Of a stretch of DNA of 64,000 nt, positions 23,601 to 35,295 are shown piece after piece. Both the position numbers and the translations under genes were made by a program. Position 1 is the stretch's first letter. Each line of letters starts with the position of its first letter. Origin of the DNA: Dipetalonema caudispina (lineage: Eukaryota; Nematoda; Chromadorea; Rhabditida; Onchocercidae). The notes beneath the pieces were generated by a model. It worked only from the letters and a program-made list of their open reading frames with translations. It searched no databases and had not been told where the DNA came from. Where the stretch lies: positions 62,001 to 126,000 of the forward strand of contig JABVXV010000021.1 of assembly GCA_013365325.1 (NCBI GenBank), read 5' to 3'.

Positions 23601-26243
23601 GGTGTTTGGAACAATTCTAACTTTCTTCCATTCAAATGCTTTAAACAAGTTAACATAGATCATAAATCTATCTACTTGTTCATTTTTTTAAAATCTAAAC
23701 ATCTTTTTATTTGTGAGATCAAAAAATATTATTTTTTTTCCTAGACGGTATCCTGTAGCATACTGAAATATGAAATGATGCTGAGGGATACTTATAATTT
23801 TTATTAACTTATAATCGATAATTTGATGATATTAACTGTCAAACAAGAATAATTTAATTCTTCTGTAGGATTAATAACTGTTTGTTATTGTTTATTGGAA
23901 AGTTATTAAGGCAAGAGGTACAAAATTGTCACAGATTTATGTCTTCCCGTTTTGTATCGTTGCAAGAAAATTGCGTAGAGAATAAATGATTTTTTGTATC
24001 AGCTAAAGTAGATGCTGTGTGAAGGAAAATTCATATTTTTCTGAAAATTCCACCTACGAGATTTGATTTTATTAAATTTTAAATACACTTATTCTGTTTT
24101 CATCCGACATTTTTTATTGTATACAAAAAAAAAAAAAAAAGAAAAAGAAGGAAATGATTGTTTGCATCAGAAATCTGCTGCAGATTTACTGATCGTGCAC
24201 TCTTTCCACAAGATGCAGAAATTGGTGCTGGCGCAGCTTATATTGAAGTAGATGCAATGGATTCGATGGAAATAATTTGTCCAACATATAGCATTCATGA
24301 TAATACTGAGAAGTATGAGCAACTTATCGTTCATCAGGTAACAAAACCCAACGAACTATCTTCGTGCATTCAAATTACATTTCTTTCAGTTATTTAACTG
24401 AGACTCATGAAAACTTTTTTGTCGGCGTAATAATTAATATATCCTCGAAATTAAACAATTTGGCAGGTATCTGATTTATCATTCATGAGCTGTGAATTGG
24501 ATAGCCGTTCGCAAGCATTTCTCATATGCGATTCACCTCTAGCAACGACATCTATCAGTCATACAATTGTATTCCGTCAATTTTCTCCTTTACCAAATGG
24601 CTTCGAGTATCAGCCGGGCCGGTCGTATTATTTGATTAGTTAGTTTTTTTTCTTTTTTTTTTTTTTTTTTTTTTTTTGCTGCAGTTTCAACTTACAGAAA
24701 TCTATTATGCAAAAAAGAAACTTATCAGTTTTTAATTAACTGCAACATTTTATTGATAATTTTGAAAATCAAAATTTTAGCAACATCAAATGGATCGACA
24801 GAAGGCATGAACAATACTCGGTTGGGACTTTGTGTTACTGCGAATATGAGGTTGCGTATCGATGTTCGACCTTTGAGTGATCACTTTTATCCAAGTTCTG
24901 AAGAAGGTAGTGGACTAAACGTACTGTGAGAAGACACTGAAACTAGAAAAATGGAAATTGAATTTAAATCAATTTTAAACTTTTTACTTCTTGAAACTCT
25001 AATAATAACATTGTTTTTATTAATAAATTATTGAAGTTGAGGGTGCCAGACAGTTTAGCAATTAATATTCCATTCCTTGCTGCAAGACATGGGAAATCGC
25101 AGAAGAAGACGACCTCATTATTAAGCAGATGTCCATTATCCAAAAAAGTTTCAAGCTGAGACTTCTGCATGATTTTTCACATGTCAACGAATGTTATAAA
25201 ACAAAGTTTAAAGTAATCTATTAGGAATGAATACGAAATCAATGTCGGAGTCATCAGAAACAGAAAGAACTGATAAAGAAGATTGGTCCCGAAATCGCCG
25301 TGTAAAGCCATCTACAGCTAACAATGCAAAAACAGACCAAGTAAGTTAGCATATCATTATATCAGTGGACAATAATTCTCATTGCGAAAGTTAGGATCAC
25401 GTGAAAAGTTGTTGTAAAGTAATGTGTTGAGGATGACGGTAAGACCAACAAAAGTTTCTAATGTCTCGAGTTTTAATTTAATTGGTGTGCTTAAAGTGTA
25501 TTTTCAGGATATCGACAGGCTAAATAATGAATCACAGAAGTTTGCTGAAAAACATGGTTTTGATTTGACACGATTAGAATACGTCAGGCAGTTAGCGATA
25601 GACGGGGTTGAGGGCGATTTCTCATTTCGGGAGCTTGAAAATGACTCTGTGGTTAGCAGCTTGTAAGATTAAATTTTAGAAGAGTTAACGACTTTTTAAT
25701 ATTTTAGAAGTAATCCTAGAGATGATTCTGATGAACCCAATGAAATAATGATATCCAAATTTTGTAGAGGGCTGCGGTGGATTCATCGGAGACGACCCTT
25801 GCCAGTGGCTCGGAGCGGCCGAGATTTTTAAGTACACTTTCTGATCGTGAAACATTTCATCCAACGAGTAGGCAAGCACAACGGTGGATTTCGAAAGAAA
25901 TACAAAGCAGATTCGGTGCTTCGCGGGACATTTTTCCCTACCAGAATACAAGTGCCGTAGAATCTGCGAAGGATTATGTCGTAGACGACGTATCCGGTGA
26001 GTCAGCAATCTAATATCTGGTATTTGAAAAATTTTAGAGTGAAAAAATTCCCATAGTATCAGACCTCTGGAATTTACCGTTCTCCTAACAAAGTCCCTTT
26101 TCATAGAATATGCCTGAGTGCCATATTATTTTCCGTAAGATCACAACAATGTATTTCTAGGTGGAGGCGTTATATTTGGGCGGCTAGAAGCTAAATATGT
26201 AATTATCAATATATTGTTATTGTTATGGAATTCAGGAAGGTGA
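10521..26243 (+). CDS. Ephrin (Eph receptor ligand), predicted GPI-anchored
   Basis: Membrane-tethered ligand for Eph receptor tyrosine kinases, expected at the cell surface in morphogenesis and axon guidance. Exons: 10521-10648, 24184-24337, 24467-24638, 24781-24906, 25225-25340, 25508-25651, 25768-25996, 26161-26243; phases continuous, 383 residues. The N-terminus is hydrophobic (signal peptide, about 9-29). The receptor-binding domain starts at YWNSSNPLF (36-44), with a potential N-glycosylation site at Asn38. The four conserved ephrin cysteines are at 75 (EIICP), 103, 115 (LICDSP) and 169 (LGLCVTA), and the motif FRQFSPLPNGFEYQPG is intact. A long polar Ser/Arg/Glu-rich stretch (about 195-355) follows, then SGGG and a short hydrophobic end (VIINILLLL) typical of a GPI signal rather than a cytoplasmic tail. 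Intron 1 is 13.5 kb. Exons 5-8 have no family motif and rest on phase and splice sites only. Orthology to a specific worm efn gene is not assigned. Confidence 0.9.
11685..11723. repeat. (GT)n microsatellite
   Basis: About 39 bp of GT dinucleotides with one A interruption near 11714, within ephrin intron 1. Confidence 0.9.
14650..14681. repeat. (TA)n microsatellite
   Basis: About 32 bp of alternating TA with one C interruption near 14657, within ephrin intron 1. Confidence 0.85.
15911..16136 (+). other. Exon-like open segment inside ephrin intron 1
   Basis: An acceptor-like TTTTGGTCTTGCAG precedes an open frame of about 75 codons ending at 16136. Its composition is more protein-like than most chance frames here (for example IDLDIPDRIDWLRCV). 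No good donor lies within it, so it would have to be a terminal exon. I recognise no domain. It could be a chance frame, a relic or a nested gene. Confidence 0.2.
18441..18703 (+). other. Protein-like open segment inside ephrin intron 1
   Basis: The frame is open from 18441 to the stop ending at 18703. It reads as a helical, charged protein with motifs such as KNAILQSYQMVQRAF, DLLSMEERKTCQLALF and HQIKRFLHPRFGED. An in-frame Met at 18503 would give 66 residues. A second + frame is also open over much of the same span (18441-18734). I do not recognise a family. Upstream, a weak acceptor lies at about 18439. Options are a terminal exon of a gene nested in the ephrin intron, an unprocessed relic, or chance. 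Confidence 0.3.
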
Positions 26244-27316
26244 CATCAAATTTCTCTGTATTTCTCTGTTCATAAGAGAGGATTGTGTGTGCGCATGTTG
26301 TGGGTATACATGCATTTATTATTGATAATCTGAAGTTGCAATCCCGCCAAGTTGGAAGAGTGGTATGCTTCAGTACTCTGCTTTTTCCAAAATGCTATAT
26401 TACTTACAACATTGACATAACTGCCGATTAATTCATCCACCAACAAATATATCAGAAAAACTGTACGAATCTCGGTTGCTATAGCTAACAGAAAATAAGC
26501 AGGCAATGACTTGAACTAAATTGCGACCTCAAGAGAACATGAGTCATGAAAAAGGAGCGGAGGACATTTTGTTGAAGACGGGCTAAAGTGAAAGGTTAGT
26601 ATGAATCACGTTTGTGATGACCTCAGGATTTAGTGCAGATAGTCCTAAAAAACAAAGGGAAGCTTAATGCTTTACCTTCCAACTTTCGGGATTCACGCTT
26701 TATGTAACCAATATCCGGTGTGTGAAATATTTTGCATTTTTCGGATCTAAACTACCTTCGCATTTCAGTAACCTACCGAAGCATGCAAGGTCGATGTGAT
26801 TTCCTATTTGCCAATTTTTAATTTATAATGTAACAATATTAGCTTTTTATTCTAACGGGTTATTTTCTATGATGGTCATTCTTTGTTGTTGTGAAACTTT
26901 CATGTCATGCAAAATATTCCTCAAATTTCTGTTCACTTCCCTGCTTATCGTAAATTCAATAAAGTCGGTTCAGAACTTTCCTTATTTCTTAAAAATATTT
27001 TTCTAAAAGATCACCACGATACTGACATAGAACAGTATAATGAGCACTGTGATCAGATCATGTAGAATATGCAGACATCAGTTCCAAAGTTTAATTTCGA
27101 TATGAATTTTTGACTCCTTAAAAAATGTTGCCAGTACTGTCATTTACTATTGGCACTCACTTTTCAACCACTCTGTTCAGTTTAAACCTCAGATTTGTAT
27201 CCAGAGAAAAAGCAAATGTCATTCGGGAAATAACCCCATCCCAAACATAATAGCGAAGATTGTAGGATTAATAAGCATGAATGAAACACATTTATAGCCT
27301 GCAATACAAAAAGTAA
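26244..27316. other. Convergent 3' region, ephrin and RBM34
   Basis: About 1.1 kb between the stop codons of two converging genes. A canonical AATAAA lies at 26958-26963 on the + strand, about 715 bp past the ephrin stop, and is a candidate polyadenylation signal. A minus-strand open frame at 26270-26506 has no recognisable motif and I do not call it. Confidence 0.5.
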
Positions 27317-29269
27317 TTAGATCATAACACTGCTTTTAACTCCTCTTTTACCACCCTTGCGAAATCTCTTGTTTGATACTCTCCTTATATTCCCATCAAA
27401 TTGCATATGGCGAGTGCGTTGCTTCGCAACAGTTCCCAGTGAATGTTGATAAGTTTGGCTTCTTGTCTGCAATTCTTATTTTAAAAAAGTCATTCACAGA
27501 GATTAAAATTCTAAACAATACATTCGCAGCATAGTGATGGGAACATGGCAAACACCTCCACTGTATCCAATCTTAAAAAATGACTTATCTATGTCTCTGT
27601 ATAACTTACCTTGTTTTTCTTCTGCACCCTTTTAACACGTAACGGACGCCTTTTGAAAATGGATCCATCAAGCTGTAGCGCAGTTGGCACGGCTCCACTT
27701 TCCTTGAATGCTACAAAAGCAAAACCTTTACCATTACCAGTCCTCGAATCCCGAACTATTCTCACGAAAGAAACATCTCCAGCCTGGAACTCATCCAAAA
27801 TACGCAGAATAAAATGTAATAAAAAAACGAGAAATTAGACATAAAATGTAAATCAGTCAAGATAGAAACAAAAGACTGCGATTACTAAAAACCAAATCTT
27901 CCAGCATGTACGAATCTTTTCTGAAAACTTGATAAGTACCGTAAAAACTAAGAACCGTTTGAAAATGTGTAATGAGCTCGTTCTCGGACACATCATAAGG
28001 TAGATTACCGACAAAAACTGTTGTTCGACAACTGTACTTTCTTTTTACGCAACAACCATCCACTCTTAACAAATTTCCGTTGTACATCTCGCCATTCCTG
28101 GTAAAATAATCATCAGAAATTCACTGACGAATCTGTCATCCAAATTACCAGTCCAACAAAAGATTTTCTCGATTATTCAAAATGAAGTTCACTTACAATG
28201 TCAGGGCTGCTTCTATCGACTTTGCATCTTTAAATCTGACATAAAAAGTTAGCGACCGCACAACACTCGGAATATTGCGCTTTAAATATAGTAATCTTGA
28301 AACATAAGGCATAAAAACACCCATAAGCATGGTCGTAAAAACATGATAATTAGCAAAAATGGAATTATCTCAAACTTTCTAGAAATATTCTCTTCCCAGG
28401 TCCAAAAAACTAAAATCAAGTACAACCTTCTTCGTGATTTTTCCATTGGTAGCAGTAAAACAATGTAGCCGTACATTCTCAACGGTACCGAACTGCGAAA
28501 ATAGTTTTTTGATTCCTTTTCTAGTGCTTGACAACGGCGCATTTCCAACAAATACTGTTCGAGTTTTTTCTTCCGCCGTTATTTCTTCCTTTTTCATTTT
28601 CATCTCACTTAAAAACATGGATAAAAGTATGCTCTACATCCTCTGCCGATGCAAATGAAATGTGTTTGAACATGGACTGGATAGATCTCTTATAAAACAT
28701 TCATTTCTAAAATAATTTGAAAGAAAAACCTTGAAAAATCAAAACTAATAAGTCCTCACCAAAAACTTGGTTGCCGTAATGAACTTTCCGACGTGAAATA
28801 ATCATTAGTTCCACTGAATCCTGCTGACTTCGGCTGCAACTTCTCTTCACCGGTAGGCAATTCAAAGTGCTGCAAGTGATTAGAAATCGTTGAAGGAAAT
28901 AGAAAAAAAAAACCATGATTCTGAAATAAACAAATGTTAATCTGCTTTTACGGTATGCATTTGTAAAGCAAAACTCAAAGCTTCATGAATTGCAAAGTAT
29001 TTGCATTCGCCCTTCTATATTGTATCCATCTTCTAGTAGTAACATCTGAGATTCTGAAATAGAAAAAGTAAGAGGAATAAGCTTACATGGGATTTAGTTA
29101 CACACTTCTTGAACAAAACCATCGACTCATCATTCCCTGATTCAGTTCCCTTCTTTCGTTTCCAACCTTTACCGCTAACCGTAGTATCACTCTTCTTCCT
29201 TACAAGAAAATCCGACACTGCTCCCGGAAAATAGCTCGTTATCGAATCCATTCTCAAAAAAGATTTCAT
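27317..29269 (-). CDS. rbm-34: RBM34/Nop12-type nucleolar RNA-binding protein, two RRMs
   Basis: RNA-binding protein of the RBM34 (yeast Nop12) family, linked in yeast to 60S pre-rRNA processing; expected in the nucleolus. Exons in transcript order: 29087-29269, 28760-28869, 28427-28607, 28197-28279, 27956-28097, 27610-27783, 27317-27466; phases continuous, 340 residues. RRM1 begins at TVFVGNAP (about 115-122) with the family's long internal loop. RRM2 begins at RTTVFVGNLPYDVSENEL (about 210) with RNP1 GKGFAFVAF (252-259) and the family signature VRIVRDSRTG. The C-terminus is strongly basic (KRFRKGGKRG), as in nucleolar proteins. An internal Met at 29251 is an alternative start. The exon 2/3 acceptor (TTTTTAAG) and the exon 3 donor (GTTGTA) are weak, so a few residues near them may be wrong. 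The TGN38-like gene lies about 1.1 kb upstream on the same strand; whether they are co-transcribed cannot be told. Confidence 0.88.
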
Positions 29270-30343
29270 AAGCTTATTTATACACCATGATCTACACTTA
29301 AAAGTTTATCACACTAAAATTATAAACAACATGTGCAACGACCGACTTTCCTTCCCGTTCAACATGCTATTACTCACACAAATTAGTAAGCTAAGGACCG
29401 TTGAATACAAATAGCAAATGATCCCGTGTGTCCTTCGCTAACCAACTTCCCAAGTAGAAAACCGATAATAGAGATAAAGAAGAAACAGAATAAAAAACTC
29501 CTCAATGAATGTTTAATATCCTATGCATTTCAGATAACGATACACCAAGTAATTTATGACCCGGTAACTTAATAATTTAACAGTTGCTCTCAGTACATAA
29601 TATTTTACTTCAAAATACTTATTAATATAGCAAATATATAAAAAAACACTGCGACCTATAACAACCATTCAAAATAATGCATTAAAATGCCTCTGCACAT
29701 TTTTCAAATTACTTTCATCATTAAAACGGTAACTTACACATTGCTTTCAAAGTTAGCTACAGTGCATAATAAGGATGATGATATCAATCAGCAAATTAAC
29801 AATATTATATATAATAGCAACAAAAAATTGATTTAATACAGAAGTCTATAATTACAACCTTTCAGCAAAAGAAGTAAAAAATATGCTTCATTGAAAACAA
29901 CCGAACATTGATGAATACGAGACCCTGAGGGCAAAGGAAAATTAATGAAAGATAGAACTGATTAAACGATGACAAAAGGATAAAAATGAATTCCACTGAG
30001 ATCTCACAGCATGCTACAAAGCAATGAAAAACATTTAACCGAAGTCTGCTTTGAGCAAATATCAGTAAACGAAGGAAGCATGACAACATTGGTCCAAAAA
30101 AGTCATAACATAGATAAAGTTGCTACCATTAAACCTTTCATATACAATGAATGCTTTCAAATGACACCAAAAAAGGCACCTCCAGCGACTCAATGATCAT
30201 GTCTTAATAATCTGAAATGTCAGCATGAAAGACAAAAAAATTATACCACATGGTTTACATAATGAACTTGAGATAACACAAGAGAAGTATGGTTTATTTC
30301 AAGTCCCATACAAATGTTTTCAAACAAATTTGCTTAATTAATA
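29270..30343. other. Region between two minus-strand genes
   Basis: About 1.07 kb, very AT-rich, separating the stop of the TGN38-like gene from the start of the RBM34-like gene. No exon recognised. No spliced-leader RNA gene or intercistronic signal was evident. Confidence 0.5.
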
Positions 30344-31613
30344 CTAATAAATCATATTTGTGGGATCGGATCCACTATAGTCATGCTGGCTCAAACGCCT
30401 ATAACGAAGAGTTGCTCGTCGTGTATTGTTTGAAGGTCTACGCCCTTCAATAATGAAGCCTGAAAATACAGTATCCATAGTGTCAAAAAAGGATACAGAT
30501 AAGGCAAGCAACAATCGAAATATTTAGAACTCTTCCGAAATAAATGAAAAGTTTTCTAACAGACAAGAAACTTACCAAGAATCTTTTTTTTGTTGTGCAA
30601 GGCAACGTACATGCAAACAACAATGGCACCAAATACAACGATATAGTAAAGAAAATGAGTATCTTCAGCTTCATCAAACTCATCGACCTCCGCGACTGCC
30701 TAAGTTACATTATAAATAGAACGGAGAAAGTGTACAGAAAATAGCATATTGCGATATAAAACACAACTGAACAAAAACCCATGCTATCAATATTCATCTT
30801 AATTTAAAAATTCGTTAATGCTGAAGTTTAAAATAATTCAAATTACCATCTTTGTTTCCATCCCGTTTACGATGCTGCTTGGAGAAACACTGAGGTTTTC
30901 TTTTTTGCTGAAATCGTCCCCACTGCCTCGGTTATTATTCCTCTATAATAGTTTGGATATTATGACGATTCCCACTCCAACAATTACGACAATGAAAACA
31001 TTAATTTAAAAAAATAACAAGCATTAACCTGGCGCGGCGATGAAAGAGCAGGAAACACATTGGAGATTTGCATGCCACGACCTTCTTGTTTAAGCTGCTG
31101 TCGAATGGTTGAAGTTAGAACAACTTGTAGCGCTGACGTTTGTACAGATACCATCTGCATTACCCGTGCTGGTGGTGCCAATGATATAGCATGTTGTATT
31201 GGTGCTCGTGATGTTACTGCAGTCACATTATTCGTATCCTAAGCAAAAATAAATCCGCTCAATGCTTGAATATTAAAAATGAATCTGCTAATTAAGCTAA
31301 AAATAAAATTAATATCGTTTCCGACTGAAAGGATGTTAATGAAAAATAATTTTCACATTTTCAGTAGCATATGCAATCCATGTAACAATTGCTTCAGCCG
31401 TTCGGTTTTTTTCGACCACTGGGTTTTTGATATCTGCAAAAATACTACTTCATACATGTATACGGTACAGAGAAAGACAAAAAGTACGTAAAAACCATTA
31501 CATGGAAAACGATTTGCCTCACCGTTAATTTTTTTAAAATTATCATTGCCATCTGTAAACAGCCAGTCACATAGAAAACAGAACAATAACAATAAAAACC
31601 ATTGGAATCCCAT
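30344..31613 (-). CDS. tgn-38: TGN38/TGOLN2-like type I trans-Golgi membrane protein
   Basis: Single-pass protein resembling TGN38/46, which cycles between the trans-Golgi network and plasma membrane. Exons in transcript order: 31502-31613, 31357-31433, 31029-31238, 30847-30942, 30576-30699, 30344-30459; phases continuous, 244 residues. Layout: signal peptide (1-21, WFLLLLFCFLCDWL); a low-complexity luminal part rich in Ser, Thr, Gln and Val with several NxT/S sites; an acidic stretch before the membrane (EVDEFDEAED); one membrane helix (about 181-199, FLYYIVVFGAIVV); then HNKKKILGFIIEGRR, closely matching the HNKRKI...LEG(K/R)R juxtamembrane stretch of vertebrate TGN38. The cytoplasmic tail has YRRL at 226-229, a YxxL sorting motif like TGN38 YQRL. 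The gene is divergent from the core-2 gene. The family call rests on the membrane and tail segment; the luminal part is not conserved enough to help. Confidence 0.75.
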
Positions 31614-32530
31614 TACAAAGCTCTTCTTTCTATTTACTTGTTTAATACACTCTGCAAAATCAATCTTCTGTTGTTAGAGGATTGATATTTCTATCGCACA
31701 TGCTTATAAATCTGCAATATATACAAAAACATCTGACTCATGGTACGATATTACAAAATCTGTCCAGGCGATAGTTTAGAAAACTAAAACCATGACTTTT
31801 AGAAACTTACTGTACAACTTTAACCTAACATGATCAAAGACAAGATCGGTCAAATACATCAATAGGAACACCGTCCATGATCTTCAGATTATTTTAAATG
31901 TTCAAAAAGGATATCATAAAAACAAAATCGATTGGATAAACTAATAGAATTCAATCAGATATGAAAGACTATCACCAAACAGCACTACAAGTAAACAATA
32001 TTTGCTTACATTCAGTTTTTACTTGTACTAATAATAACCCTAGCTATTTAATCAATTCTTCCATTGCTTTCCTATTATATTTTATCATTCCTAACAATCT
32101 CTATCACCTCTTCACTATTAACGTCTTCTCAGTTCCCAATTATTCCCTATATTTCTTAGCTCCTTATAGCAAAAAAGCCTGAAGATATTAGAAAGCTTAG
32201 TTCCAACCTAGTTAATTAGGTGTAAACTCGACCATCCCACAAACTTTACCATTGTTTATTTCATTCTCGTTGCATGCAAAAAACTCAGGGCGCTGTTTGA
32301 CAGTTGGTTAAAGTGTGAAGTGTTCAACGCTTTGGTCAAAGGCGGTATTAGTATTACTCGTGAAGGTTTACTTCTATGTCCTAGTAGTTGTCCTACGTTT
32401 GTGATATTTTTCATTTCAAGAATTAAATGTCAGTGTATATTTCTAAAGATTTTTTCAAGCTTTCTCTCGTTTTTCCTAGGCTTCTTGAATATTGTGGCTT
32501 CGAACATACTGTAGAACTTATAAGACCGTC
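31614..32530. promoter_or_regulatory. Shared upstream region of divergent TGN38-like and core-2 genes
   Basis: The 917 bp between the start codons of two divergently transcribed genes must hold both 5' ends and probably both promoters. I see no convincing TATA box or defined motif. An open frame at 32320-32514 is Phe/Ser/Leu-rich and is not called. Confidence 0.5.
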
Positions 32531-35295
32531 ATGATTTCACGTCAGTGGTATACGCTTTCTGTAAGTTTCCTTCATACTTTTATGGAAAATTACACAAATA
32601 GTAGAAAACTTACTTGTGCCGTATGTCCTTTTATGCTATAAAAAAATTCAAGTAAAATTAAGTGGAGAAGTTAGGACTGGTTTTTACCTATCAAATTTAT
32701 CGTCCATTTTAATGTCAGTCTTTGAGTTGAATCTGATTATTCTCTAGTCTACCAACCTTTTTTCATAGAGAATGTAGTCCTTCTTTCGTTTTGATAGGAA
32801 GTCTCATAGCCATTTTGAGATTTGAATTGAAATCAGCATTTCAGAAACGACTTGCATCTACTAGTGTACCTGCTCGGAACACTATCAATGTTGCAGAAGA
32901 GAAGGTAAATTTGTTTTCATTGTAATAAATTTAATAACTGGATTGACAAGTATTAATGTGCTTATTTAAGATATCGCGCTTACCAAATGGATTGACAGTT
33001 GCTTCTGTGGATCTTGGCGGTCCCGTCGCTCAGCTAGTTGTAGCTTATCGAGCAGGAACTCGGTATGAAATGCCTGATGAAGCAGGTTTGGTTCATCACA
33101 TTCGAAATTGCATTGGAAGTGATTCTCAGAGATATTATGGTGCACAATTGCTTTGGCAGTGCGGTTCCGCAGGTGCTGCTGTGGTGAGTTTGACAAGTAT
33201 GAAAGAAGAATTTTTGTCAATCACACCTATCTGTACCAATCTTTAGATAAAGGGATAACATTTCTAGTGAAATCTGCACATAATTTATTATATTAGGTCT
33301 TACAAGGAATTTCAAGAAATCTAAAAATCGTTTTAGAAATATGCGACACTAGAGAATTTCAGAATGGATTGATGACACGCGACTTGCTTGCAGTGCAAAT
33401 GTCGGTGATTAGAGATCGTGCCGCAGTAGGATTATCTTTATTAGGAGAGCTGTCTCAACCAGCATTTAAACCATGGGATGTTGAAGATTTCAAGGAAACA
33501 CTGAGAGTTGATCGCAATTATCTTAAAGCGTACGATGTGCTTATGGAGGATTTACATGACGTAATATTTAGAGTTATTGATTTCATTGGTGTTTTGTTTT
33601 TCACTAAAATGTTGATCGGAAAAATATTTAGTGATTTGTGTTGTGTAGTTGTTTATATAAAAATGTAAATGGTATTTGATAGTCTTTAGGCGGCTTTTCG
33701 AAATGGTTCTCTTGGAAACTATTTGTATGCAAAGAAGGGAAGTATTGGTAAATTCAGTCATCGCAAAATGGGACAATTTGCAGTATGTCTTCAGCTTATT
33801 TAACAGATCTCCTTCTTGCATGGGATTGGTCATTTTCTGTACTTCGTCGAAAATTCGCCAACATTGAAATTTTATTCTCGATGCTTTTTTTCAGGCTTCG
33901 CAAATGGTGACTGGAAATGCTGTGCTTGTAGGAGTGAACATCCCGCATGACCAAATATTAGATTATGCGAGCAGTCAATTTACGTTGCCTGAAGGGAATT
34001 CAGTTTCGCCAAAACCATCTCCATATTATGGCGGAGAGAAACGTCATAAAAATATAATGAAGGAAGCTCATGTTGCGATTGCTGGCAAAGGAGCTTCTTT
34101 GAAAAGTCTTAAGGTAATCATTTAGGAGAAATCACATGCGACAACGTCCCTATACTTATTTCTTGTCATTCAAGGATAACCCGAAGTACTAAGAATAATA
34201 CTACTGATGCAGATGTGTCATTTCCCATAGCGCATAATCAAGATGTACAGTGTCTATGTATGTATTCGTACTCTTTATATCTTCCCAGGCGTATTCTGGA
34301 ATCAATTGCGATGAATGAAATCACGAATTTCAGAGTTTAGCCGTACAAGCAGTTTTGAGCGCTGCTATTGGTCAGGGTGCTGCAGCAAAGTATGCTGTAG
34401 GTGTTGGACAAGGCGCAGTAACAAAAGCAATTTTTGTAGGTTATTACACATATGTACTTTCCCTAAATTTTTTTTTGTGTGTTCATTTGTGTTTTCGGTA
34501 TGGAATATTAAGGATTTGATGACCAGTGTTATCAGTGTTGGTGTTGGCTTGAAGAAATATTAAATCCATAATTTCTTCAGAAAGCTTCATCCGGTTATCC
34601 GTTCGGCATCTCTGCCATATCGGAAGTATATGCAGATGAAGGACTCGTTGGTATTTATATCGTTTCCGAAGCAGATCACATTGGCCCTCTTTGTGATGCA
34701 GCAATAAAAGCCTTAAAATCATTCACCATCGATGATTCTGCGTTCCAAGCAGCAAAGTTAGTGCTCTTCTTTTTCTTACCCTTTTCTGCTTACCTTTTCT
34801 CAATTAATCGTCTTAGTTTCACGACGGAGTGAATTTCTGTTGTTCTATACTTAGTTACTGATTCAGGAATATGGCTAAGATGAACATTCTAAACCGAGCC
34901 GAATCAGCCGAAAATATGGCACTAGATCGCGCTGCGCAGATTCTTGCAACTGGTAAAGCAGACACTGTTTCTAATTTATTGCAAGAGGTAGCCTCCGTCG
35001 GCATGACCGATATTACAAAGGTTGGTATAGAACAGAATTCTTAGCATACACACTGCATTGATTGTGGTGACATTTCTGCCAAAAGCTAGAAATTTACCGC
35101 AGGCTTCGAAACTTCTTTTTGCTATTCTTTGTAAAAACATGGCTATAAACATTGATTCTGTCGTTTCTGACTTGCAGATTTTGTTAGACATATATATAGT
35201 TGTTTTAACTGCAGGCAGTAGACCAAATGAAATCAAAGTTAACGCTCGCTTCTTATGGGAATATTTATCAAGTGCCCTACCTCGACCAGTTGTAA
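32531..35295 (+). CDS. ucr-2: Cytochrome bc1 complex core protein 2 (UQCRC2), mitochondrial
   Basis: Structural core subunit 2 of respiratory complex III, in the M16 peptidase fold. Exons: 32531-32560, 32845-32904, 32971-33183, 33363-33560, 33690-33782, 33895-34113, 34334-34435, 34581-34756, 34867-35020, 35215-35295; phases continuous, 441 residues, close to the usual length. The basic N-terminus (MISRQWYTLSKRLAST) looks like a mitochondrial presequence. The core begins ISRLPNGLTVASVDLG and includes YRAGTRYE and the core-2 signature GLVHHIRNCIGSDSQ. Where an active M16 peptidase has HxxEH, this has VHHIRN, so no zinc site, as expected for core 2. Conserved blocks LSLLGELSQPAFKPW, GSLGNYLY, YAVGVGQGAVTKA and SGYPFGISAISE follow. 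It is far more similar to core 2 than to core 1 or the processing peptidases. It is followed on the same strand by the fucosidase gene. Confidence 0.9.

Larger units (their letters stand above)
10649..24183 (+). other. Ephrin intron 1 (13.5 kb)
   Basis: The donor GTTAGT follows the Asn-Pro of YWNSSNP, and the acceptor CTGCTGCAG precedes the exon resuming the same codon, so the span is one intron of the ephrin gene. It contains a GT microsatellite, a TA microsatellite and several open exon-like stretches on the + strand (15911-16136, 17482-17679, 18441-18703, 19573-19975). A first intron this long in a developmental gene often carries enhancers, but none can be named from sequence. Confidence 0.8.

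Noticed and set aside
26270..26506. Minus-strand frame with a hydrophobic N-terminus
   Set aside because: Lies in the convergent 3' region, without a homologue I know or a splice partner; probably chance.
27317..31613. RBM34-like and TGN38-like genes as an operon
   Set aside because: Same strand, but the gap is over 1 kb and no spliced-leader type 2 acceptor or intercistronic signal was found; not supported by sequence alone.
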